DNA from: Segatella copri
Lineage (GTDB): Bacteria > Bacteroidota > Bacteroidia > Bacteroidales > Bacteroidaceae
Length of the DNA: 64,000 nt
NCBI RefSeq assembly: GCF_019249795.2
Contig: NZ_CP156891.1
Location: 1,320,001 to 1,384,000, forward strand
Reading direction: 5' to 3'
Every line of letters begins with the position of its first letter. Within the stretch, counting starts at the first letter, position 1. Positions 51,155 through 58,928 of the stretch are shown in pieces. Made by a program: the position numbers and the translations under genes. A model generated the notes under the pieces. It was given only the letters and a program-made list of their open reading frames with translations, made no database searches and was not told where the DNA came from.

Positions 51155-51221
51155 ATTTTGGTGATGCTACCGAATTGTTGCAATTTTGCACTGCATTTGA
51201 ATTTTTAATAAAGTATTGCAC

Positions 51222-51686
51222 ATGACAAAAGCTGAAATAGAAAAGAAACGTTCATTGGCTCGAACACTGTTCATGTCGGGTATGGAACAGGCTGAGATTG
51301 CCGAAAAGGTAGGCATCTCACGTGTCACCATATCCAAGTGGTGTGTGGCTGATGGATGGAAGGAGGCACGTGCGGCCAAGAGTGTCACACGTCCCGAACT
51401 GGTCAATAAGCTGTTGTTGACCATTGATGCGCTCATAACGCAAGTGAATGAATCGGGTGATCCAATGGCAATGGCTGGACTGGGTGACAAACTCGCAAAG
51501 CTCTCTTCCGTCATTGAGAAACTTGATAAGAAGGCTAATGTGGTGGATGTCATTGAGGTGTCCATGATGTTTAGCAAGTGGTTGGAGTTCCGTGCCAAGT
51601 CTGACCCTACGATAACAACTGAGCTGATGAAGCAAATCAATCATCTGCAAGACTTGTTTATCATGGAACAGATGGGTGTTAAATAA
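51222..51686 (+). CDS. Terminase small subunit (DUF1804-like)
   Basis: A 154-residue protein with an N-terminal helix-turn-helix (MEQAEIAEKVGISRVTISKWCVADGW) followed by helices. The start is MTKAEIEKK; an ATG two codons upstream is also possible. DNA-recognition subunit of the packaging motor, analogous to Mu gp27. It is followed 9 bases later by the large terminase gene. Confidence 0.82.
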   Translation: MTKAEIEKKRSLARTLFMSGMEQAEIAEKVGISRVTISKWCVADGWKEARAAKSVTRPELVNKLLLTIDALITQVNESGDPMAMAGLGDKLAKLSSVIEKLDKKANVVDVIEVSMMFSKWLEFRAKSDPTITTELMKQINHLQDLFIMEQMGVK

Positions 51687-51695
51687 TAGGTATAT

Positions 51696-53255
51696 ATGGC
51701 AACAGCAGCAGAAAAGAAACTCGCATACGAGCAATGGAAGGAACGGTGCAAGCAAGTTCAGTCTTTCACCGACACATCTCTTATGCGTAAGGAAACGCCC
51801 ATTGAGAAGGAAAAGCGTATTCGTAGGCTGCAATCCAATTATGCTGCATTCTGCGAGTATTACTTTCCCCACTTCTTGCAGCTTCGTGACAAGACTACTG
51901 GTGAGGTGATTCGCACCATTCACAATGCTCCTTTTCACAACCAGGCTGCACAGAAGGTTAAGAACACCCCAAACCTCAAAGCGGTGTTCATGTGGCCACG
52001 TGGTCATGCCAAATCCACCCACATGGACATCTTTACCCCTTTGTGGCTGATGTTTCAGGCAAAGCGTCTGATTAACTTCATGGTGGTTGTGGGCAAGTCT
52101 GAGGATAGTGCCAACCGCTTGCTTGGCGACATCCAGGCAGAATTGGAGTACAACCAACGCATTATTGCTGACTTTGGCGCACAGAAGAACGCTGGCGACT
52201 GGCAAGAAGGTGAGTTCAAGACCAAGGACGGCGTGAAGTTCCTTGCTTGTGGCCGTGGACAATCACCACGTGGTTTGCGTGATCGTGAGGCACGTCCAGA
52301 CTACATTGTTATTGATGACCTTGACGATGATGAGCTTTGCCGCAATGAGAAGCGTGTGCATGACCTTACCGACTGGGTGAAAGAAGCCCTTTTCGGTTCG
52401 CTTGACGTGGGTCGTGGTCGCTTCATCATGGTGGGCAACCTCATTTCCAAGACATCAGTTCTCTTCAACCTGGCACATACCAAGGGTGTGTTTCTGTCTA
52501 AGATTGTGGCGGTTGATGCTAATGGTGAACCTGTCTGGCGTGAGAAATGGACAAAGGAAGAGGCTCAGGCATACGCCGACTTTGTGGGATTCCGTGCCTG
52601 GAACAAAGAAATGATGCACAATCCTATTAAGGATGGCACGATATTTCGCCATGACTGGATTCGATACAAGAAGGTTCTGCCACTCAATAAGTATGACCAA
52701 CTTATTTGCTACACCGACCCTTCTTTCAAATCGACCACGGCAAACGACTATAAGGCTTCACGTTTCTGGGGAAAGATAGGCACTGAGTTTCATTTGATTG
52801 ATTGCTATGTCCGTCAAGATACAGTTGGCGGTATGGTCAGATGGCTTTACAATCTTTATGAATCCCTGCCTGATGATGTAACGGTGTCGTTCTTCATGGA
52901 GGCGAACTTTCTGCAAGATACCATTCTTGATGAGTTCACGGAAGAGGGCAACCGCCGTGGCTACCAGTTGCCGATTACAGGCGACAAGCGCAAGAAGCCA
53001 GAAAAATTGCAGCGCATTGAGGCCGTTTCTCCTTTATGGGAACGTGGCTTTGTGTTCTACAATGAGGCGTTGAAGGAATCTCCAGATATGCAAGTAGGCA
53101 TCGAACAGACGCTTTCACTCGAACGTGGCAGTCGTGTGCATGATGATGCGCCCGATGCTGATGAGGGTGCTATCTGGATGCTCCAGCGCAACACTCGACA
53201 AGTTATTTACAAACCGAGGTTTGGCAAGCGTCCTACCTCTAAAAACAGTTGGTAA
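51696..53255 (+). CDS. Terminase large subunit
   Basis: A 519-residue packaging ATPase/nuclease. A Walker-A-like WPRGHAKST is near residue 100, Walker B YIVIDDLDDDE near 205. The C-terminal RNase-H-like nuclease has its first acidic site in CYTDPSF (about 345) and further Asp residues toward the C-terminus. It pumps DNA into proheads. Like Mu gp28 it lies between small terminase and portal. Mu-type phages package from the integrated copy into flanking host DNA. Confidence 0.92.
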   Translation: MATAAEKKLAYEQWKERCKQVQSFTDTSLMRKETPIEKEKRIRRLQSNYAAFCEYYFPHFLQLRDKTTGEVIRTIHNAPFHNQAAQKVKNTPNLKAVFMWPRGHAKSTHMDIFTPLWLMFQAKRLINFMVVVGKSEDSANRLLGDIQAELEYNQRIIADFGAQKNAGDWQEGEFKTKDGVKFLACGRGQSPRGLRDREARPDYIVIDDLDDDELCRNEKRVHDLTDWVKEALFGSLDVGRGRFIMVGNLISKTSVLFNLAHTKGVFLSKIVAVDANGEPVWREKWTKEEAQAYADFVGFRAWNKEMMHNPIKDGTIFRHDWIRYKKVLPLNKYDQLICYTDPSFKSTTANDYKASRFWGKIGTEFHLIDCYVRQDTVGGMVRWLYNLYESLPDDVTVSFFMEANFLQDTILDEFTEEGNRRGYQLPITGDKRKKPEKLQRIEAVSPLWERGFVFYNEALKESPDMQVGIEQTLSLERGSRVHDDAPDADEGAIWMLQRNTRQVIYKPRFGKRPTSKNSW

Positions 53256-53256
53256 T

Positions 53257-53487
53257 ATGATTAGACTATTCAAAGATTTGCTTTTCGCTTGGCGTTACAA
53301 GCGTGCCGTCAAAGAAGCCATCATGCTCTCCCAAGGCAGTGGCTTGAAGTATTATGTTCTTTACATGAATGGTGGTTTGAAGGTCGTACCCAAGCAGACC
53401 ATCAAGACGCTTGTGAAGCGTCATCGTTTCAAGAAGGGTACAAAGGTTGAAGACATCGAACGACGTGCCTTGTTTGTGACAAAGTAA
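53257..53487 (+). CDS. Small basic phage protein
   Basis: A 76-residue, Lys/Arg-rich protein (LKYYVLYMNGGLKVVPKQTIKTL) starting one base after the terminase stop and ending 11 bases before the next gene. I use the ATG of MIRLFKD; an earlier in-frame Met would lie inside the terminase gene. Family not recognised; possibly a packaging or head accessory. Confidence 0.7.
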   Translation: MIRLFKDLLFAWRYKRAVKEAIMLSQGSGLKYYVLYMNGGLKVVPKQTIKTLVKRHRFKKGTKVEDIERRALFVTK

Positions 53488-53498
53488 GGAGGTGAATC

Positions 53499-53918
53499 AT
53501 GTTTATAACAGAAGATGATTATAAGGTGGTTATCGGCGATACCGCCATGAAGGTGGTTTCTCAGGCATCAGCCGAGAATCGTGCCAATGCCGAGCGTGAG
53601 GCACAGGAGGAAATTTCGGGCTATCTGCGTCCAAAGTACGATTGTGATGCGGTGTTTGCTGCGGAAGGCGAAAAGCGCAACCATCAGATTGTGATGTTCA
53701 CTTGCGACATTGCCCTTTACCACATGGTTTCGGCTATGCCTCAAAAGATGGGTTCCGACATTCGTAAGGAACGCTATGAGCGTGCCATCAAGTGGTTAGA
53801 GGGTGTTCAGTCTGGCAAGATTGTTCCTGACCTGCCACTGGTGCTGGATGACAACGGTGAAATGGTTGGCAGTTCCATTGTCTATGGCTGTCAGCGTAAA
53901 CTTAGACATAATTGGTAA
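53499..53918 (+). CDS. DUF1320 head protein (Mu gp36-like)
   Basis: A 139-residue helical protein (AEREAQEEISGYLRPKYD, IALYHMVSAMP, RYERAIKWLEGVQSGKI) characteristic of DUF1320, the Mu gp36/head-tail connector group. It overlaps the next frame by a few bases. A GGAGG-like sequence just upstream (AAGGAGG) is unusual for this organism group. Confidence 0.78.
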   Translation: MFITEDDYKVVIGDTAMKVVSQASAENRANAEREAQEEISGYLRPKYDCDAVFAAEGEKRNHQIVMFTCDIALYHMVSAMPQKMGSDIRKERYERAIKWLEGVQSGKIVPDLPLVLDDNGEMVGSSIVYGCQRKLRHNW

Positions 53919-53923
53919 ATGAC

Positions 53924-55240
53924 ATGGGATATATTCAGAACTTTATACAAAGCATTACAGGCAAGCCACGCATCTTGCACACCTCGCATGGTGATTTCAA
54001 TCTTGCCAAGGCTTCTGGGCGCAAGAACGTCCAGAAAATAGTGGCACAGCTACAACGCACCACTGAGGCACTTACACGCTCTGATATGCAAGACTGGCGC
54101 AATGCCTGGCAGATGGCAATCAGTGTGGAAAGTCCAAACCGCCAACGTCTTTATGACATCTATCGTGACGCTGATGTGGATGCGCACCTTTCGGGATGCG
54201 TGGAACAGCGCAAGGGCTTTGTGATGGCTCGTTCCTTCAAGATCATTGACAAGAATGAGAATGTGAAGGATGATGCGCTGCACTATTTCAACCAGGCATG
54301 GTTTAAGCAACTTTTGCGCCTTGCCTTGGATTCCATCTATTGGGGTCACTCGCTCATTGAGCTTGGCGACATTACCACTGATGGTGACGGTTGTCCATGC
54401 TTCAATGGTGTGAAGCTGATAAACCGCAAGTATGTCATTCCAGAGTATGGCCGTGTTATCACTGACTTGGGCATGGACTGGACTACTGGCATCGACTACC
54501 ACCAGCCACCTTTCACTGACTGGCTCATTGAGGCTGGTCAGCCTGATGACTTGGGACTGTACTTAAAGGCTGCTGCACACACCATCCCGAAAAAGAACAC
54601 GCTTGCCTTCTGGGACACGTTCGGTGAAATCTTTGGTATGCCTATGCGTATTGGCCACACCACCGTCCGTGACGAAAAGGAGCTTTCCAAGATGGAGAAC
54701 ATGATGGCTACGATGGGAACTGAGTTTTGGGCTTTGTTCCCAGAGGGTACTGACATTGAGGTGGTGGAAAGCACCAAGGGCGATGCGTTCAATGTGTATG
54801 ACAAACGTGTTGACCGTGCCAACTCAGAACTGTCAAAGCTCATTATTGGTCAGACCATGACCATTGAGGATGGCAGTAGCCTTTCACAGTCGCAAACCCA
54901 TCTTGAAGTGTTCCAGAACCTTGTGGAGAGTGATGCGGATATGTTGGCAGACCTTGTGAACAATCAGCTTATTCCTCGCATGGTGAAACTTGGCTTTCCT
55001 CTTCAAGGCTTGCGCTTTGCATGGGATGAAGCAGTTGACTACACTCCAGAACAGCAATTCACCTACGAAAAGATGATTGCAGACCGTTATGAGGTCGATC
55101 CAAAGTATTTTGCCGACAAGTACAATATGCCTGTGGGTGAACGCCGTCAGCAACAGGTTCCTTCACCAGACCCTGATGATGGTGGTGATAACGGCAAAGA
55201 CCCAAAGAAGCAGCACAACGCACGTCCTTTTTTCGATTAA
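53924..55240 (+). CDS. Portal protein (DUF935, Mu gp29-like)
   Basis: A 438-residue portal of the DUF935 family. MGYIQNF is chosen as start; a Met four codons upstream overlaps the previous gene. Family features: DVDAHLSGCVEQRKGFV near residue 85, YWGHSLIELGD, a central FGEIFGMPMRIG, and GQTMTIEDGSSLSQSQTHLEVFQ. It forms the dodecameric channel at the head vertex and docks the terminase. Confidence 0.9.
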   Translation: MGYIQNFIQSITGKPRILHTSHGDFNLAKASGRKNVQKIVAQLQRTTEALTRSDMQDWRNAWQMAISVESPNRQRLYDIYRDADVDAHLSGCVEQRKGFVMARSFKIIDKNENVKDDALHYFNQAWFKQLLRLALDSIYWGHSLIELGDITTDGDGCPCFNGVKLINRKYVIPEYGRVITDLGMDWTTGIDYHQPPFTDWLIEAGQPDDLGLYLKAAAHTIPKKNTLAFWDTFGEIFGMPMRIGHTTVRDEKELSKMENMMATMGTEFWALFPEGTDIEVVESTKGDAFNVYDKRVDRANSELSKLIIGQTMTIEDGSSLSQSQTHLEVFQNLVESDADMLADLVNNQLIPRMVKLGFPLQGLRFAWDEAVDYTPEQQFTYEKMIADRYEVDPKYFADKYNMPVGERRQQQVPSPDPDDGGDNGKDPKKQHNARPFFD

Positions 55241-55254
55241 GCCCCACCGACTAT

Positions 55255-56553
55255 GTGGGGCTGCACCAACGGTATGCCACCATCCTTGGAAACAAGACAC
55301 TGACATTGGCTGCACCCATCAAGGATGAACTACGTGAGGAACTTCGCAAGAAGTTTGCAAAGATGATGTCTGCACTCTTCAAGCAGAAGGGTGCAAACTT
55401 CGACATCAACATCATAGCCTCTGATGAGGCACAAGACTTTATCAATACGCACACCTCTGTTCTTGACAGTTCTTTTCAAAAGGTAGAAATGTCCGACCTC
55501 ATGCGCCAACGTCTTACACGCTCCAACTATATCTTTAGTGGAATGAAGACGTTCCATGAACTCAATGAGGCTTTTCCATCCTTGCTTGATGAGAATGGCA
55601 ATAAAAAGACGTTTGAACGCTTTTTGAACGATGTCCGAAAGATAGATGAAACGTATAACTCCAACTATCTACGTGCTGAATACAACTTTGTTCAGGCATC
55701 AGCGGAAATGGCTGCGAAGTGGGAAAAGTTCATGGAGGATGGTGATCATTATTATCTCCAGTATCGAACACAGCATGATGATAAGGTTCGTCCAGAACAC
55801 GCCTCGCTCGACCGTGTGACGCTTCCAGCATCTGATTCATTCTGGGAATCATACTACCCACCAAATGGTTGGAATTGTCGCTGTACCGTGGTGCAAGTCC
55901 TAAAACGAAAATACGAGCCAACACCACATGATGAAGCTATGTCGCTGGGTGAGGATGCTTTGCAGACTGACAAAAAGGGAATATTCCGTTTCAATTCGGG
56001 CAAGGAGCAAAAGACAGTTCCTGATTATAACCCTTATACCATCAAGCGGTGTCGTGACTGTGATATTGCAAAAGGAAAAATCAAATTGGCAAGATTTGTT
56101 CCTGAAAATGAGTTATGTGAGGCTTGCAGAATACTCCATCAGCTCAGAGAGGAAGGAGAACAAAGACGGCTAACAAGTGAGGAAAGAAGAACCATCCAAG
56201 AATCTGTATTGACTTGGGCTGACAGACATCTGCCAAGAATTACTATGCAAGATGGTACACAAGCTGCAAGATTAACGGTTGAAACAAAAGAAGGTATCGA
56301 GTTGCATATAGGAAAGAAATTCTTTACAGAAACATTCTCGAAATGCAAGAATAGCAGAAGAGTTGCAGAAACAATGGAAGTGGCTACCCATGTAAACAAC
56401 TGGATAAGAGATGCAGAACAAATCCGCATAGAACCAGGTAGGCATCACGATTTTAATTTTGTTGTATTCAAAGCTACATACAACAACCAGGAAATTGAAT
56501 TTAAGGCAAAAGAGACTGAGGGGCTTATTGTTTACATGATGCGTCTAATATAA
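55255..56553 (+). CDS. Head morphogenesis protein (Mu gpF-like)
   Basis: A 432-residue protein with the Phage_Mu_F minor head motif (QYRTQHDDKVRPEHASLD, SFWESYYPPNGWNCRCTVV near residues 165-205). A C-terminal extension contains a Cys-pair region (CRDCDIAKG, ELCEAC) and a further domain rich in VETKEGIELHIG. Such extensions in gpF-like proteins are often toxin or nuclease-like cargo; I cannot name this one. The first ATG in frame is too far in, so a GTG at 55255 is used; the frame is open upstream. Confidence 0.82.
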   Translation: MGLHQRYATILGNKTLTLAAPIKDELREELRKKFAKMMSALFKQKGANFDINIIASDEAQDFINTHTSVLDSSFQKVEMSDLMRQRLTRSNYIFSGMKTFHELNEAFPSLLDENGNKKTFERFLNDVRKIDETYNSNYLRAEYNFVQASAEMAAKWEKFMEDGDHYYLQYRTQHDDKVRPEHASLDRVTLPASDSFWESYYPPNGWNCRCTVVQVLKRKYEPTPHDEAMSLGEDALQTDKKGIFRFNSGKEQKTVPDYNPYTIKRCRDCDIAKGKIKLARFVPENELCEACRILHQLREEGEQRRLTSEERRTIQESVLTWADRHLPRITMQDGTQAARLTVETKEGIELHIGKKFFTETFSKCKNSRRVAETMEVATHVNNWIRDAEQIRIEPGRHHDFNFVVFKATYNNQEIEFKAKETEGLIVYMMRLI

Positions 56554-56625
56554 AAAAAAGACTTATGAACCTTCCGAAGCCTGCACTCATAAGAGCCGAC
56601 ATGTGAAACGCCGCATAAGTCTTTT
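56552..56625 (-). ncRNA. Candidate 74-nt folded small RNA
   Basis: On the minus strand a putative promoter would start transcription at about 56625. The RNA would open with AAAAGACTTATG, contain three small hairpins (including CTTCGGAAG and CTCTTATGAG), and close with CATAAGTCTTTT, a perfect 12-bp stem with the 5' end, followed by eight Ts in all. That is a compact sRNA with built-in terminator. The central CTTATG could also pair with the 3' arm, giving an alternative fold. On the plus strand the same hairpin could end the gpF operon. Confidence 0.45.
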
Positions 56626-56631
56626 GTGTTG

Positions 56632-56662
56632 CAAAGATAGTAATAAATCTTAATATAGCAAC
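56632..56662 (-). promoter_or_regulatory. Promoter of the candidate small RNA
   Basis: Minus-strand GTTG (56659-56662), 19-base spacer, TATCTTTG (56632-56639), ending 7 bases before the start of the folded element. Confidence 0.45.
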
Positions 56663-56723
56663 TAAATGACAACATTTTTTAAGATTATTCGTTATAAAAT
56701 GTATAGCTACAGAGTTTTATACG

Positions 56724-56731
56724 TAACTTTG
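56724..56731 (+). promoter_or_regulatory. -7 box of the DGR template RNA promoter
   Basis: TAACTTTG, placing transcription start at about 56738, some 20 bases before the template repeat. No good -33 element (GTAT instead of TTTG at 19 bases), so the promoter may be weak or activated. It would give a transcript covering TR, spacer RNA and the reverse transcriptase. Confidence 0.5.
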
Positions 56732-56757
56732 CAGCCCAAAAGGTGGACTTTCCCAAT

Positions 56758-56876
56758 AAGCCGTGTGGTTTATCGTGGGTACAACAACGCGAATGCGAAT
56801 GGCGGTGTCGTGAATGCGAATGCGAATAACGATGCCTCGAATGCGAATGCGAATGTCGGCTCGCGTCTGGACAAAC
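56758..56876 (+). repeat. DGR template repeat (TR)
   Basis: A 113-119 base non-coding template, rich in AAC/AAT triplets within AATGCG repeats, ending in a GC-rich block (GTCGGCTCGCGTCTGG). It matches the VR with differences only at adenines: the signature of adenine-directed mutagenic reverse transcription. It has one more A (near 56840) than the VR, which restores the reading frame of the fibre's C-terminus. Bases 56871-56876 (ACAAAC) match CCTTCC in the VR if adenine changes are allowed. Confidence 0.93.
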
Positions 56877-57072
56877 TGATTACATTATCAATCGGCCTAC
56901 CATACAAGGGACGTGCTCCCTAAGATGGTGCCGAGGGAAACGAACCTCAGCAAATTACTATTATAGGAAAGCTGAAACATCAAGTGTTGGGTGGAGTTTG
57001 GTAGGCCAGCAATGGCTCGAAGAAGTCAGACCCAGAAACAGGAAGGCCGAAAGGTCTATTAAATTATTAACA
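56877..57072 (+). ncRNA. Structured DGR spacer RNA between TR and RT
   Basis: A non-coding stretch with clear pairing potential. GGCCTACCA (56894-56902) and TGGTAGGCC (56999-57007) form a 9-bp closing stem. Inside lie small hairpins GGGA-CGTGC-TCCC and GAGG-GAAACGAA-CCTC. In the studied Bordetella phage DGR, the RNA just downstream of the TR folds, binds RT and primes cDNA synthesis; this is its likely counterpart. The RT frame is open into this region from a TTG at 56998 but is unlikely to be translated from there. Confidence 0.65.
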
Positions 57073-58374
57073 ATGCGTAGAGAAGGTTACATCATAGAAG
57101 AAATCATCGAATACTCCAATATGTCTGAGTCGTTTGATAAAGTTCTCCGTGGCAAGAAGCGGAAACGCTCACGCCAAGGACGGTACTTGCTTGCGCATCG
57201 TGAAGAGGTGATTAAGGAGCTAACAGAACAAATTGCCAATGGCTCTTTCCGTGTAAGTGGCTACCGTGAGCGTACAATCCATGAATACGGTAAAGAGAGG
57301 AACTTGCAGATTCTTTCGATGAAAGACCGCATAGGTGTCCATGCTATAATGTCCGTGGTGGACAGACATCTGCAAAGGCGTTACATACGCACAACAGCAG
57401 CATCCATCAAGGAACGTGGCACGCACGACCTTATGAAGGTAATTCGTCAAGATATGCAGCACGACCCAGAAGGCACGCTATATGCCTACAAGTTTGACAT
57501 CAGACATTTCTATGAGAATGTTCGTCAAGACTTCGCCATGTGGTGCTACCGCCGTGTGTTCAAAGACCAGAAGCTGCTTGTTATGTTGGAATCCTTTGTT
57601 ACTATGCTGGACTGTGGCATCAGCTTTGGACTAAGAAGCTCACAAGCCACTGGCAACTTGTTGTTGTCTGTATTTTTAGACCACTATTTGAAAGATAAGT
57701 GTGGGGTCGCTCATTTCTATCGCTATTGCGATGACGGCCTTGTGCTTGGTAAAACGAAAGCGGAATTATGGGTGATTCGTGAAATTATCCACAACCAGGT
57801 GGACCAAGTCGATTTGGAAATCAAACCAAACGAAAGGGTGTTCCCAGTGGATGAGGGCATTGACTTCTTGGGGTATGTCATATATCCCGACCATGTAGCG
57901 ATACGCAAGCGTATCAAACAAAAGTTTGCCCGAAAAATGCACGAGGTTAAATCGAGGAAAAGAAGGCGCGAACTCATTGCCAGTTTCTACGGAATGGCAA
58001 AGCACGCCGACTGTAATAGATTGTTTAATAAATTAACAGACAAAACAATGAAATCATTTAAAGATTTGAACGTTTCTTATAAGCCGGCAGATGGCAAGAA
58101 GCGTTTCCCTGGGTCAGTGGTAAGCATCAGGGAGTTAGTGAACTTACCAATTATCGTGAAGGACTTCGAGCTTGGTATCAAGACAGAGCAAGGCGAAGAC
58201 CGCTGCATTGTCTCCATCGAACAGAACGGTGAGGCAAAGAAGTTTTTCACCAATTCGGAGGAAATGAAGAATATTCTCCAACAGATCAGTGAACTGCCAG
58301 ATGGCTTGCCTTTTGAGACAACTATCAGAACAGAGACATTTGGCAAAGGTAGAACCAAATACGTATTTAGCTAA
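57073..58374 (+). CDS. DGR reverse transcriptase
   Basis: A 433-residue retron/group II-type reverse transcriptase. MRREGYIIEE is chosen as start, as DGR RTs begin near here. Catalytic Asp in YKFDIRHFY, the DGR-typical SQ motif in GLRSSQATGN (instead of SP), and YCDD at about residues 218-221. After the thumb (DFLGYVIYP) there is an extra C-terminal domain of about 110 residues (VVSIRELVNLPIIVKDFELGI onward), possibly nucleic-acid binding. It copies the TR RNA with errors at adenines. It overlaps the next gene in TAATG. Confidence 0.94.
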   Translation: MRREGYIIEEIIEYSNMSESFDKVLRGKKRKRSRQGRYLLAHREEVIKELTEQIANGSFRVSGYRERTIHEYGKERNLQILSMKDRIGVHAIMSVVDRHLQRRYIRTTAASIKERGTHDLMKVIRQDMQHDPEGTLYAYKFDIRHFYENVRQDFAMWCYRRVFKDQKLLVMLESFVTMLDCGISFGLRSSQATGNLLLSVFLDHYLKDKCGVAHFYRYCDDGLVLGKTKAELWVIREIIHNQVDQVDLEIKPNERVFPVDEGIDFLGYVIYPDHVAIRKRIKQKFARKMHEVKSRKRRRELIASFYGMAKHADCNRLFNKLTDKTMKSFKDLNVSYKPADGKKRFPGSVVSIRELVNLPIIVKDFELGIKTEQGEDRCIVSIEQNGEAKKFFTNSEEMKNILQQISELPDGLPFETTIRTETFGKGRTKYVFS

Positions 58375-58856
58375 TGAAACGAACAGAAGGAAGTGCGGTG
58401 GTGAAACTGCTTGAATGCGTGAACCCCGTCAAGAACAAATGGCGCATCCGTTGGGATGTCATAGTTAAAGAGGACGGTTCGGCCAACTACATGGAGGCAG
58501 AGTTTACCAATGGCAAGCCTTCTGTGGATGACATCAAGCGAATCGTCTTGGACTGGTACAACGAACAGACTGACCAAGCCATCATTTCAGGCTTCACATA
58601 TAAGGGTCAGGCTGTGTGGCTCTCCACTGAAAACCAGTTCAACTATAAGGCAGCTTATGACCTTGCCGTGCAAACGGAAGGAAAGACGCTGCCAGTAACG
58701 TTCAAGTTTGGAACTGAGGATGAACCGTCATACCATACGTTTGACACACTTGAAGAACTTGCCGACTTTTATCTGAAAGCCACCGAATATGTGCAAAACA
58801 CCTTGGCTGAGGGATGGAAGAAGAAGGATGCTTTTGATTTGAGCTTGTATCAATAA
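58374..58856 (+). CDS. DGR-linked protein of unknown function
   Basis: A 160-residue protein whose ATG overlaps the RT stop by one base, so it is translationally coupled. Composition is alpha/beta (KWRIRWDVIVKEDGSANYMEAEFTNGKPS, TFDTLEELADFYLKATEYVQNTL). It does not resemble the helical Avd accessory protein that usually helps DGR RTs, and no avd gene is visible, so it is a candidate replacement accessory factor. A terminator follows. Confidence 0.75.
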   Translation: MKRTEGSAVVKLLECVNPVKNKWRIRWDVIVKEDGSANYMEAEFTNGKPSVDDIKRIVLDWYNEQTDQAIISGFTYKGQAVWLSTENQFNYKAAYDLAVQTEGKTLPVTFKFGTEDEPSYHTFDTLEELADFYLKATEYVQNTLAEGWKKKDAFDLSLYQ

Positions 58857-58885
58857 GGTTCAAACGGCATCCGAATGACATTAAA

Positions 58886-58920
58886 AAAGCATCCGAAGCT
58901 GTCAAGCCATCGGATGCTTT
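58886..58920. terminator. Bidirectional terminator
   Basis: AAAGCATCCGA pairs perfectly with TCGGATGCTTT, with A and T runs on both flanks, between convergent genes: the DGR operon from the left and the gpG-like operon from the right. Confidence 0.85.
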
Positions 58921-58928
58921 AATCATAT

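Noticed and set aside
56552..56625. tRNA-like cloverleaf
   Set aside because: The element has a closing stem and three hairpins of tRNA-like size, but no proper anticodon arm, T-loop consensus or CCA-side features; a small RNA or terminator is more likely.
56770..56860. Repeated AATGCG units as a CRISPR or satellite array
   Set aside because: Units are six bases without spacers; they are the asparagine-codon-rich core of the DGR template.
56998..57072. Upstream extension of the reverse transcriptase from TTG
   Set aside because: It lies in the arm of the 9-bp RNA stem; an ATG at 57073 gives a typical DGR RT N-terminus.
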